Source: DLKC01 sp002478885 (GTDB lineage Bacteria; Bacteroidota; Bacteroidia; Chitinophagales; Chitinophagaceae). From it: a stretch of 64,000 nucleotides of DNA. A program made the translations under genes and the position numbers. Of the stretch, positions 15,595-23,978 are shown in pieces. The stretch spans positions 2,480,001 to 2,544,000 of the forward strand of contig JAXLUI010000001.1 of assembly GCA_046329585.1 (NCBI GenBank). The letters run 5' to 3'. Within the stretch, counting starts at the first letter, position 1; each line of letters starts with the position of its first letter. The notes beneath the pieces are model-generated. The model was not told the origin of the DNA. It was given only the letters and a program-made list of their open reading frames with translations, and did not search any database.

Positions 15595-16287
15595 ATGAAA
15601 AAAGTTTTGCTTCCGGCTACTATTGCCTTTGTTGTATTCGTGCTTTCCTGTAAACACCAGGTTGTATATCCCGGAACCAATGATGGAAATTCAAACGGTA
15701 ACACCGATACAACCGGGAATACAAATAGTTCTGCGGTATGTTTTGAGGGAGAAGTTTTGCCAATTTTTGTGACCAGTTGCGGCAAAAGTGGCTGTCATGA
15801 TGCGGCATCTCACAAAGAAGGTTATGTGCTTGATAGTTATAGCAATATTGTAAAAAGAGGTATTGCGCCGGGAAATGCTTCGAAAAGTGAGTTATATAAA
15901 GTTATTGCCGGGGGCGAAATGCCGCCAAAAGGCAATACAAAACTTACCTCAGACCAGGTGGCGTTAATAAAGCAGTGGATAGATGAGGGTGCGAAAAACA
16001 CAACGGGATGCATGGCTTGCGACACGTCTGTTTACACTTACAATGGTGCAATAAGTAAGATAATGACAACGAATTGTACGGGTTGTCATTCATCGGTATC
16101 GAAGAGTGGAGGTGTAGATCTTTCAACCTTTACTGGTGTTCAACAGGCGGCCTCAAATGGAACTTTGTTGGGAACCATTACTCATGCGGCGGGTTATCCG
16201 GCAATGCCACAAGGCGGCAACAAACTCAGTGATTGTAATATACGGCAAATCCAGAAGTGGATCGAATCCGGAGCATTAAACAATTAA
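15595..16287 (+). CDS. Di-domain c-type cytochrome lipoprotein
   Basis: 230 residues. The signal ends FVLSC, so Cys19 is lipidated. Two cytochrome c domains follow: the first has an atypical CGKSGCH haem site (Cys62, Cys67, His68; four residues between the cysteines) with probable axial Met109 in GEMPPKG; the second has canonical CTGCH (161–165) with Met204 in YPAMPQGG. The CX4CH form is seen in other Bacteroidota cytochromes of this type. Its likely role is electron transfer or redox sensing on the outer face of a membrane. It is followed by a second haem lipoprotein, YceI and a DUF5777 barrel, a combination that recurs in this phylum. Confidence 0.88.
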   Translation: MKKVLLPATIAFVVFVLSCKHQVVYPGTNDGNSNGNTDTTGNTNSSAVCFEGEVLPIFVTSCGKSGCHDAASHKEGYVLDSYSNIVKRGIAPGNASKSELYKVIAGGEMPPKGNTKLTSDQVALIKQWIDEGAKNTTGCMACDTSVYTYNGAISKIMTTNCTGCHSSVSKSGGVDLSTFTGVQQAASNGTLLGTITHAAGYPAMPQGGNKLSDCNIRQIQKWIESGALNN

Positions 16288-16359
16288 CAGCATTTTTAAA
16301 CTCAAAAATGATCCAGGTCGTTTTTGGGTTTATGGTTTTATAGAAATAAAAACTGATGA

Positions 16360-16740
16360 ATGATGAATAGAATTTCTTTTTTGGTAGTAGGCCTTTGTTT
16401 AACCATGCTTATTGCAACCGGTTGCTATTATGACAAAGCAGATATTATATATCCTGCACCTGTCTGCGACACAAGTCATGCGATAACACTTAGTGGCGAC
16501 ATAAATAATATTCTCTCGGCAAATTGTTACTCCTGCCATGGTGGAACCGCCGATAATGGCGGTGGTATTCCGCTGGATCAATATGATGTACTAAAAGCCT
16601 ATGCCGACAATGGCATATTAATGTCTGCCATCACACATGACGGTGGCGCACAGAACATGCCAAAAGATGCCCCAAAACTTTCTGATTGTGATATTGCGAA
16701 ATTCAGAATCTGGATAGACTCAGGCGCATTGGATAATTAA
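16360..16740 (+). CDS. Mono-haem c-type cytochrome lipoprotein
   Basis: 126 residues (start at 16360, or ATG 16363 giving one fewer). Lipobox IATGC gives Cys22. The haem site is CYSCH at 56–60 and the probable axial ligand Met100 lies in QNMPKDAPKL. Its second half parallels the second domain of the preceding protein (both end '...IDSGALDN / IESGALNN'), so the two are homologous. The 72-bp gap between them holds a weak stem-loop (AAACTCAAAAA 16298–16308 with TTTTTGGGTTT 16321–16331). YceI follows after 18 bp. Confidence 0.87.
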   Translation: MMNRISFLVVGLCLTMLIATGCYYDKADIIYPAPVCDTSHAITLSGDINNILSANCYSCHGGTADNGGGIPLDQYDVLKAYADNGILMSAITHDGGAQNMPKDAPKLSDCDIAKFRIWIDSGALDN

Positions 16741-16758
16741 CCTTTAAATCTTTACTCA

Positions 16759-17304
16759 ATGAAATTACCTATTCTTATTACATTTTTACTAGCGGCCTTT
16801 GCTGCCAACAGCCAGGATTATATTACACGAAATGGCAACATAGGCTTCTATTCACATACCTCAATGGAAGACATTAAAGCCAGCAATAATGAAGTGGTAA
16901 GCCTGCTCAACAGCAGCACCGGCACATTTGACTTCAGAATAGCAATAAAAAGTTTTCATTTCCCAAAGCAATCCATGGAGGATCATTTTAATAACCCGGA
17001 TTATATGGATAGTGAAAAGTTTCCCAAGGCCAGCTTTTCCGGAAAAATCACCAACCTGGCCGACGTAAATTTTGCTAAAGACGGCAACTATAACGTAACC
17101 GTTGAAGGCAATCTCACCATTAAGAATGTAACGAAGCCTGTATCAACAAAAGGTACTATTACAGTGGGTGGCGGAAAGGTTACAGCAAAGGCCACGTTTT
17201 CTGTAAAAAGAAAAGAATACAATATTATCGGCGAAGCTTTCACGCAATCAAAGATCTCAGAAGACATCCAGGTTAATGTTAATTGTGTTTACGACAAAAA
17301 ATGA
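16759..17304 (+). CDS. YceI family protein 1
   Basis: 181 residues with a signal peptide (MKLPILITFLLAAFAANS). It shows the YceI lipocalin-like barrel: 'GNIGFYSHTSMEDIKASNNEVVSLLNSSTG', 'IKSFHFPKQSMEDHFNN', 'YMDSEKFPKASFSGKI' and 'GNLTIKNVTKPVSTKGTITV'. YceI proteins bind amphipathic or isoprenoid molecules in the periplasm. Here it is sandwiched between haem lipoproteins and the DUF5777 barrel, overlapping the latter's longest reading frame, so it likely works with them at the cell surface. Its own ligand is unknown. Confidence 0.9.
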   Translation: MKLPILITFLLAAFAANSQDYITRNGNIGFYSHTSMEDIKASNNEVVSLLNSSTGTFDFRIAIKSFHFPKQSMEDHFNNPDYMDSEKFPKASFSGKITNLADVNFAKDGNYNVTVEGNLTIKNVTKPVSTKGTITVGGGKVTAKATFSVKRKEYNIIGEAFTQSKISEDIQVNVNCVYDKK

Positions 17305-17330
17305 TTCTAACCGGCTTTAAATTAAACCGA

Positions 17331-19109
17331 ATGTTCAGTAAGAAAATAATAATCCTTTCCGTTCTGGTAGCAATTTTTGTTAGAGTATCTGCTCAGGATG
17401 TTAATCTTGATTCGTTACTCGATGTGGAAATGAATAAAAAGGTAAAAAGTGAAACACAGCTTACCGAAGCAACTTTTAAAACAAGCCGGCTTATCAATGG
17501 CCATACCGTAGAAACCACGCAAAAAGGGGTGCTAGATTTTAAACTTGCTCACCGTTTTGGAACACTTAACGAGGGCTTTTATGAGATATGGGGCCTCGAC
17601 CAGGCTTCTATGCGCATCGGGCTTGACTATGGTATAACTAACAGGCTGACCGTTGGTGCCGGAAGAAGCACTTTCGAAAAACAATACGATGGTTTTCTCA
17701 AGTACAGGCTTTTGTGGCAGTCGACAGGGAAAACAAACATCCCTGTTTCGGTAACACTGCTTTCTTCGATGATGGTAAAAACATTGAAAGATTCTATCGA
17801 GCACAAACAACTGGAAACAAAGGATAGGTTTTATTTTGCATACCAGGCTTTAATTGCGAGAAAATTCAGCACTAATTTTTCCCTCCAGGTAATGCCTACG
17901 CTCGTGCATTATAATCTTGTACCAACGTCCGATCTGCCGAATAATCTTATCTCCATCGGGGTTGCCGGAAGAATAAAACTGAGCAAGCGCACCAGTCTTA
18001 CAGCCGAATACTATTACCAGTTACCAGGCAATAAACTTCCAGGTACCTATAACTCCTTTTCGCTCGGCTACGAGATTGAAACAGGCGGACACGTATTCCA
18101 GCTAAATCTTACCAATTCAACCGGTATGACGGAACGCACCTTTATCAATGAAACAACAGGGCAGTGGAAGAAAGGCGATATACATTTTGGGTTTAACATA
18201 TCCAGGGTATTCACGGTACAAAAACCAAAGGCACTGCCGGGCGAAGCAGTTAGCCCTGAATGGGCAAAACCAGAAACAGCCAGTGCAGCAACTGATTCCA
18301 TAAAGCGAAAGCTTACCATCGGTACTTTCAGAAGCATCCGGCTTATAAACGGACACACTGTTGAAACGCTACCAGGTGGCGTGCTTAACGTAAATATTTC
18401 ACACCGCTTTGGTGCAATAAACACCGGATTATATGAATTTTTTGGTTTGGACAATGCCTCGGTGCGTTTGGGTATGGACTATGGCTTAACCAACAGGCTC
18501 ACCATTGGGGGCGGCAGAAGTAGTTACGAAAAAGAATACGACGGCTACCTTAAGTATAAGTTGCTGCGCCAGCAAACCGGCGAAAGAAAAATGCCAGTTT
18601 CATTAAGCCTGTATTCTTCCATCATGCTTCAAACGCTTAAGAATGTAAAAACGGCGGCCGATACGATTCAGAAGCAGTCGTCAGACAGGTACACTTTCGC
18701 TTTCCAGGCAATACTGGCCCGCAAGTTTAACAACAGTATTTCCATGCAGTTAATGCCAACAATGGTGCACTACAATATCGTGCCTACGTCGGATATACCT
18801 AACGACCTTTACTCTGTTGGCGCAGGTTTAAAACTGAAGGTCACAAAAATGTCGAGCCTTACATTCGAATATTATTACCAGTTACCGGGCAGAAAATTGC
18901 CCGACACATATAACTCCTTTTCTATCGGCTACGAAATTGAAACAGGCGGTCACGTGTTCCAGGTACATGTTACCAATTCAACGGGCATGACCGAGCGCAC
19001 TTATATTACCAACACATACAGCCAGTGGGATGATGGTGGCGTGCATGTGGGTTTCAATATTTCGCGAGTATTCACGGTTAGAAAACCAAAGAACTTAAGC
19101 AACCTCTAA
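17331..19109 (+). CDS. Double-length DUF5777 outer-membrane beta-barrel protein
   Basis: 592 residues from ATG 17331, just before a good signal peptide (MFSKKIIILSVLVAIFVRVSAQ); an earlier in-frame ATG at 17283 overlaps yceI. The protein is an internal duplication: about residues 48–300 and 332–592 align along their length, with repeated landmarks RLINGHTVET, LTNRLT, YDGFLKY/YDGYLKY, QLPG-x-KLP, YNSF, YEIETGGHVFQ and NSTGMTERT. DUF5777 proteins are normally about 280–300 residues, so this is two predicted barrels in one chain joined by a roughly 30-residue linker. It belongs to the cytochrome/YceI cluster. Confidence 0.85.
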   Translation: MFSKKIIILSVLVAIFVRVSAQDVNLDSLLDVEMNKKVKSETQLTEATFKTSRLINGHTVETTQKGVLDFKLAHRFGTLNEGFYEIWGLDQASMRIGLDYGITNRLTVGAGRSTFEKQYDGFLKYRLLWQSTGKTNIPVSVTLLSSMMVKTLKDSIEHKQLETKDRFYFAYQALIARKFSTNFSLQVMPTLVHYNLVPTSDLPNNLISIGVAGRIKLSKRTSLTAEYYYQLPGNKLPGTYNSFSLGYEIETGGHVFQLNLTNSTGMTERTFINETTGQWKKGDIHFGFNISRVFTVQKPKALPGEAVSPEWAKPETASAATDSIKRKLTIGTFRSIRLINGHTVETLPGGVLNVNISHRFGAINTGLYEFFGLDNASVRLGMDYGLTNRLTIGGGRSSYEKEYDGYLKYKLLRQQTGERKMPVSLSLYSSIMLQTLKNVKTAADTIQKQSSDRYTFAFQAILARKFNNSISMQLMPTMVHYNIVPTSDIPNDLYSVGAGLKLKVTKMSSLTFEYYYQLPGRKLPDTYNSFSIGYEIETGGHVFQVHVTNSTGMTERTYITNTYSQWDDGGVHVGFNISRVFTVRKPKNLSNL

Positions 19110-19133
19110 CACAAACACAAGCAAATTTATTTG

Positions 19134-19275
19134 GGCACCGGCTGTTGATACTATGGGCATCGCCTGTTGTGTCACTCACCTGAGGGTACAGAACATTGGC
19201 CAGTTATTGGCAGGCAGTACACGAGTGCGACGCAACGAAGATGAGCTACAGGCAAAAGCCGGAGCCATAAAAATT
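19134..19275. repeat. Dispersed repeat, complete inverted pair
   Basis: Left arm GTTGTGTCACTCAC (19166–19179, class A) and right arm GAGTGCGACGCAAC (19223–19236, class B) face each other, separated by 43 bp. The outer tails are CACCGGCTGTTGATACTATG with GGCATCGCC on the left and GGCAAAAGCCGGAGCCATAAAAA on the right. Total about 140 bp. It fills most of the 282-bp gap before the second yceI gene. Confidence 0.9.
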
Positions 19276-19325
19276 GAAAAATCGAAAAGAAGCATTAAAA
19301 ACTAACGGATTGCTTGCACGTATTT

Positions 19326-19346
19326 TACAGTTTTATAAAAACTGTA
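19326..19346. promoter_or_regulatory. Perfect palindrome upstream of yceI 2 and the LytS/LytTR genes
   Basis: TACAGTTTT and AAAACTGTA around ATA, 9-bp arms with a 3-bp spacer. It lies 45–65 bp upstream of the preferred start of yceI 2. It could be an operator for the downstream operon (for example for its own LytTR regulator) or a chance AT-rich palindrome. Confidence 0.35.
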
Positions 19347-19391
19347 AGTGCGGCCGGGTGTATAAACTTGAAAATGCATGTAAATTGCAAC

Positions 19392-19958
19392 ATGCTATTT
19401 ACCCAGGCATATAAACCCGCGATTCTTTTCCTGGTCGTTTTTCTTTTTCGCTTTAATTGTCTTGCACAAACCGGCATTTACAGTGAGGAAAACGGTGTTA
19501 TTTCTTTTCGTTCTGAAGCTCCGCTGGAACTAATAAGGGCCTCGTCGAACCAACTGATTGGATTTTTAGATAATAATAAAAAAACATTTTCATTTAAGAT
19601 TTCAATGCGTTCGTTTCAGGGTTTCAACAGCCCGCTGCAGAAAGAACACTTTAACGAGAATTATGTAGAGTCAGATAAATTTCCAGATGCTTCTTTTAAA
19701 GGAAAGGTTATTGAAGATGTAGATCTCTCCAAAGATGGCACCTACGAGGTAAGAGCAAAAGGCGAACTGGTTATTCATGGAATAAAACAGGAAAGAATAA
19801 TAAAGAGCTTCGTTACTGTGAAGAATAATATTATTGAGGTAAAGAGTAATTTCACGGTGCTGCTGAGCGATCATAATATTCCCATCCCGATTGTGGTTTA
19901 TAAGAAACTGGCAAACGAAATAAAAGTGGAAGCCAAAATAACATTTGAGCCACGCTAA
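19392..19958 (+). CDS. YceI family protein 2
   Basis: 188 residues from ATG 19392, which puts a signal peptide (hydrophobic PAILFLVVFLFRFNCLAQ) at the start; in-frame ATGs at 19314 and 19374 are less likely. It matches the first YceI protein motif by motif: 'NGVISFRSEAPLELIRASSNQLIGFLD', 'MRSFQGFNSPLQKEHFNENYVESDKFPDASFKG'. It is a diverged paralogue (about 180 residues of barrel). The stop TAA is immediately followed by the ATG of the sensor gene, so it forms an operon with the LytS/LytTR pair, linking the YceI/cytochrome cluster to that signalling system. Confidence 0.87.
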   Translation: MLFTQAYKPAILFLVVFLFRFNCLAQTGIYSEENGVISFRSEAPLELIRASSNQLIGFLDNNKKTFSFKISMRSFQGFNSPLQKEHFNENYVESDKFPDASFKGKVIEDVDLSKDGTYEVRAKGELVIHGIKQERIIKSFVTVKNNIIEVKSNFTVLLSDHNIPIPIVVYKKLANEIKVEAKITFEPR

Positions 19959-22838
19959 ATGAACAAACTGCTTAACAATATTTTCACTCTTTTTACCGCA
20001 TTACAGTGTTTTGCCTCTTCCGCTCAACCGGTGGAAAATAAAATTTATTCACTACCCGGTTATGAAGGCCATGAACCAAAAATCTACTCCATTTACCAAA
20101 ATACACAAGGTTATATTCTGCTCGGTGCCTCCGATGGGTTGTACCGTTTCGATGGAATTGATTTTACAAGGTACAAACAACCCGCCCAGGCAACGGCAGG
20201 CATAACAGCGATATGTGAAATCGGCAAAGAAGAAACATGGATAGGTTATGAAAATGGCATGGTAGGTTCTTTAATGCATAACCAAATAAAAATCCTTAAC
20301 CTGGAAGAAGGCTTTCCCAAGGTTGCGATAAAAAAAATCATTGCAGATGATAAGGGCATAATCTGGATAGCCACAGCGGGAGAAGGCATTTATTATTATC
20401 AAAATAAAAAGCTTTATAACGTAAATACCGATGATGGCCTGAGCGATAACTATGTTTACGATATTGTTTACAGCGCCTACGCTGGCATTATTGCAGCAAC
20501 CGATCGCGGGCTTAATGTCGTGGATCTTCAGAAAGGTAAGAAACTGATAAAGAAATTTACTTCTAAGGATGGATTGCCCGATAACATTGTGCGTTGCCTT
20601 TTTAATGCAACTGAAACAAGTCTTTGGTTTGGAATGCAGGACGCGGGCATAGCATCGGCCAGTACAGGTTTTGAAATGTACGACCATACGGCTGATTGGA
20701 AAGGCGGCCAGGTAAACGATATCGTAACAACTACTACCCAGGTGTTTGTGGCAACGGAAGATGAGGGACTTTATATCTATGAAAAAGACTATAACAACAG
20801 GATAGTCGCAACTGAGGGCACCAATACGGGTATCAAAAAAATCAGTTGCCTGCTCCGTGACAGGGAAGGAAATGTGTGGGCAGCCGGCGATAACAAACTT
20901 ATGCTTACGGCAGGCTCCAACATCGAGTTCCTGTATTCTATGGAGAGAAATACCGCTGAAAAAATACATTGCCTTATCAGCACAAAAGATAAAAGCATCT
21001 GGTTTAATTCCAGGCGTGGAGTAATCAGGATGGAACGTACACACAACGGTTGGAGCAGCAGGGAATATTTAATACCGGGCATTGCCAATACTGATGTGAG
21101 CGCACTGTATGAAAACGACGATAACACTATTTGGATAGGAACCATGGGCAAGGGTATTATTTTACTTGATCCCGAAACAGGAAAGCAGGAAATTTTTAAA
21201 GGCGACAGTTTATTAAAGAAGGGCAACATTATATCAATGTCTGGCAAAAACAAAAGGATATGGGTCGCCAGCCTCGAAGGCACTTTCTCTTTTTCCAGCG
21301 ACAGCAGCAATACACATGTAGTGAATTATGCTAGCCAGCCCGAGATTGGAAACAAGTATATCTACGATATTCTTGACGACAGTAAAGGCCGCACCTGGTT
21401 TGCAACCGACGGCAATGGAATAGCCATGTTACATGATGGACAATTCAGGGTTTTCGACAGCGTGCTTCAAAAAACCGGGAACGTTGTGTACAGAATTGTG
21501 GAAGATCCATATGGCAATATCTGGTATTCTACATTTAATCACGGTTTGATGAAGTTCGATGGAAAGCAGTTTTATTCCTTTTCCATTCAGCAAGGATTGA
21601 GTGATCTTAATTTAACAGGTCTCGCTGTATCTAAAGACGATCTTGCGGCATTCCACAAAAACCGGATCGATATAATTAATACCAGGAACAATGCTGTGTC
21701 TTACCTGGACGAAGAGCAAGGCCTCTATAACATAAACACCGACCTAAACGCCTATTCCACCGATGGCGAAGGCAATCTTTATTTTATCGCCGATACTTTG
21801 TTATGCAGGTATCACGCATCGTACAATGTTTCTCAACTACCGAAGATCATGATCGATGGTGTAAAGCTTTTTTTGAACGATATAGAGGTTTCAAATAATC
21901 ACCAGTTCCGTTACGATGAAAACAATCTCAGCTTTTTTTACACCGGCCTTTACTATTCGGCGCCTGCAAAGATCATTTATGAGTATAAACTGGATGGTTA
22001 CAGTAACGATTGGAGTGTTACAAAGGACAAAGTGCAGAATTTTCCGCAGTTACCACCTGGTACCTATACATTCAGGGTGAGGGCATCAATCAATAATATT
22101 TTTACGTCTGCACCAGAGGCTTCTTTCACATTTACCATTTTAAAACCATTTTGGCAAACGGCATGGTTTATTATACTCAGTATTGTGTTGTTAACATCGG
22201 CCATTTATTTTTTAATCAAGGAAAGAGAAAAACACTTTACAAAGCTTGGCAGCCTTGAGAAAGAAAAAATAAGATCACAACTCGAAACGCTCAAAAGCCA
22301 GATAAACCCACACTTTCTCTTCAACAGCTTTAATACACTTATTTCCGAGATCGAAGACAATCCTTCCAGCGCTGTCACTTATGTTGAAAAGCTATCCGAC
22401 TTTTACAGAAGCATTGTTTCTTACCGCGAAAAAGATGTGATCATACTCGAGGAAGAACTGTTACTGCTCGGCAATTATTCCTTCATACAGCACAAACGTT
22501 TTGGCGATGCTTTTCGCATTCAAATCAATATCACCGCTGAACAGGCTGGCGGGTATTATATAACACCGCTGGCGCTTCAGTTGCTGATAGAAAATGCAGT
22601 TAAACATAATGTCGTATCCATCGAAAGGCCGCTGCTCATCGAATTATTTATTGATGAAGAAGAAAACCTGGTTGTCCGCAATAATATCGCCAAAAAAATG
22701 GTTCAGGAAAAAGGAAGCCGCATGGGGCTTGAAAATATCCAGCGGCGTTACGAACTGCTGAGCTCAAGAACAGTAGTGGTGCAGCACGATGAAAAGTATT
22801 TCACGGTTAAAATTCCCTTGCTTAAACAGTCTCTATGA
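19959..22838 (+). CDS. Periplasmic propeller sensor histidine kinase, LytS type
   Basis: 959 residues: signal peptide (1–22); a two-component-regulator beta-propeller of repeated 'W-x-G/A-T-x-x-G-I/L' blades (about 30–640); Y_Y_Y domain (about 655–725, 'YKLDGYSNDWSV... LPPGTYTFRVRA'); one transmembrane helix (about 731–753); and a cytoplasmic His_kinase domain with INPHFLFNSFNTL, the phospho-accepting His being His785. The ATP-binding region has 'LALQLLIENAVKHN' and 'RMGLENIQRRYELL'. Such proteins sense an extracytoplasmic ligand and signal through a LytTR regulator, which overlaps its stop codon by 4 bp here. The ligand is unknown; the operon with YceI 2 suggests a redox- or lipid-related cue. 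Confidence 0.93.
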   Translation: MNKLLNNIFTLFTALQCFASSAQPVENKIYSLPGYEGHEPKIYSIYQNTQGYILLGASDGLYRFDGIDFTRYKQPAQATAGITAICEIGKEETWIGYENGMVGSLMHNQIKILNLEEGFPKVAIKKIIADDKGIIWIATAGEGIYYYQNKKLYNVNTDDGLSDNYVYDIVYSAYAGIIAATDRGLNVVDLQKGKKLIKKFTSKDGLPDNIVRCLFNATETSLWFGMQDAGIASASTGFEMYDHTADWKGGQVNDIVTTTTQVFVATEDEGLYIYEKDYNNRIVATEGTNTGIKKISCLLRDREGNVWAAGDNKLMLTAGSNIEFLYSMERNTAEKIHCLISTKDKSIWFNSRRGVIRMERTHNGWSSREYLIPGIANTDVSALYENDDNTIWIGTMGKGIILLDPETGKQEIFKGDSLLKKGNIISMSGKNKRIWVASLEGTFSFSSDSSNTHVVNYASQPEIGNKYIYDILDDSKGRTWFATDGNGIAMLHDGQFRVFDSVLQKTGNVVYRIVEDPYGNIWYSTFNHGLMKFDGKQFYSFSIQQGLSDLNLTGLAVSKDDLAAFHKNRIDIINTRNNAVSYLDEEQGLYNINTDLNAYSTDGEGNLYFIADTLLCRYHASYNVSQLPKIMIDGVKLFLNDIEVSNNHQFRYDENNLSFFYTGLYYSAPAKIIYEYKLDGYSNDWSVTKDKVQNFPQLPPGTYTFRVRASINNIFTSAPEASFTFTILKPFWQTAWFIILSIVLLTSAIYFLIKEREKHFTKLGSLEKEKIRSQLETLKSQINPHFLFNSFNTLISEIEDNPSSAVTYVEKLSDFYRSIVSYREKDVIILEEELLLLGNYSFIQHKRFGDAFRIQINITAEQAGGYYITPLALQLLIENAVKHNVVSIERPLLIELFIDEEENLVVRNNIAKKMVQEKGSRMGLENIQRRYELLSSRTVVVQHDEKYFTVKIPLLKQSL

Positions 22839-23602
22839 TAAAAGTATTAATAATCGAAGATGAAGAAGCCGCATCAAGAAGGTTAAATAAACTCATTGCC
22901 GAGCTTATGCCACAGGCTACTGTTGCGGGAACAATTGCAAGTATTGCTTCTGCAGTTCAATGGCTGCAACAAAATGGCCAGCCCGATCTTATGTTCGCCG
23001 ATATTCACCTGGCCGATGGCTCCAGTTTTGAAATATTCAAGCTGGTAAAAGTTGAATGCCCGATTATATTTATCACAGCCTATGACCAGTATGCGTTGCA
23101 GGCATTCCAAACCAATAGTATTCACTATTTGCTTAAGCCAATAAAAAAAGACGACCTGAAAAAAGCCATCGAGCGATTTGAAAAAATTTATGCGACTCCA
23201 CAAAAACCCGGAATCGATTTTGAGAAAGTGTTAAGCATGATAAAACAACCCGAGGCGAGCTATAAAGAACGGTTTATCATACGATTTGGGGAGCATATTA
23301 AAACCATTGAAACACGAGACATTGCCTGGTTTTATACAGAAAACAAGGCCAATTTCGCCGTAATGAAAGATGCCAAGCGTTACCCTATCGATCATAACCT
23401 CGACGAACTTGAAAGCATGGTTAATCCTAAACAGTTTTTCCGCATCAACCGGCAATTCATCATCAGTTATGGGTCCATTGCAGAAATGGTGAGCTATTCC
23501 AAATCGCGTGTCTTCATCAAATTAAATCCGCCTTCAAAGATCGAAACTATCGTAAGCACAGAGCGCTCAGCAAGCTTCAAATCGTGGCTGGCCGGCGAAT
23601 AG
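22835..23602 (+). CDS. LytTR-family response regulator
   Basis: 255 residues. The receiver domain (1–120) has the acidic pocket IIEDEE, phospho-acceptor Asp56 in FADIHL, Thr in FITAYD and Lys in LLKPIKK. The LytTR DNA-binding domain (about 145–250) has 'ERFIIRFGEHIKTIETRDIAWFYTENK' and 'FFRINRQFIIS'. It is the cognate partner of the preceding sensor (ATGA overlap). Its targets are not known; nearby candidates are the palindrome at 19326–19346 and the yceI/cytochrome promoters. A small hairpin (GTTCAG 23661–23666 with CTGAAC 23680–23685) lies downstream. Confidence 0.94.
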   Translation: MIKVLIIEDEEAASRRLNKLIAELMPQATVAGTIASIASAVQWLQQNGQPDLMFADIHLADGSSFEIFKLVKVECPIIFITAYDQYALQAFQTNSIHYLLKPIKKDDLKKAIERFEKIYATPQKPGIDFEKVLSMIKQPEASYKERFIIRFGEHIKTIETRDIAWFYTENKANFAVMKDAKRYPIDHNLDELESMVNPKQFFRINRQFIISYGSIAEMVSYSKSRVFIKLNPPSKIETIVSTERSASFKSWLAGE

Positions 23603-23744
23603 TATTTGTCTGTAACCAATATCTGTAGTAATTTGCAGCCCGCAGGCGGATTTGTTTATTGTTCAGCCTGTAAAAAAATCTGAACTAATAAACGCCACAG
23701 AAACTCCACTTTAGTTTCCTCAACGTTTTTATTGTTCAGTAATT

Positions 23745-23960
23745 TTTTGTTGGCGGGCTTTTGTGTATATGGCATCGCCTGTTGTGTCACTCACTTGTAC
23801 TCTTTGGCTTCGATCAGCACATTTTACTGTGTGTCTTATAAAATTGTTGATCGCGCCCCAAGGTTACAATTGGCTGTTGAAAGCCCGGCGTTGCACTGTG
23901 GCACAAGTGTGCGACGCAACTTAAGCTGAACAATGCTATAAAGCCAGGACCATAAAAAAT
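23745..23960. repeat. Dispersed repeat, complete inverted pair (longest)
   Basis: Left arm GTTGTGTCACTCACTTGTAC (23781–23800, class A) and right arm GTGTGCGACGCAAC (23907–23920, class B) separated by just over 100 bp. The left tail is TTTTGTTGGCGGGCTTTTG and GGCATCGCCT; the right tail ends GCCAGGACCATAAAAAA. About 215 bp in all; it fills most of the 376-bp gap before the metH genes. No riboswitch-like fold was recognised in the rest of the gap. Confidence 0.9.
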
Positions 23961-23978
23961 ATTCAAAAAAGCAGCAGC

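Noticed and set aside
23603..23978. Cobalamin or SAM riboswitch before metH
   Set aside because: Most of the gap is a dispersed repeat pair, and no conserved riboswitch core (for example a B12 box) was recognised.
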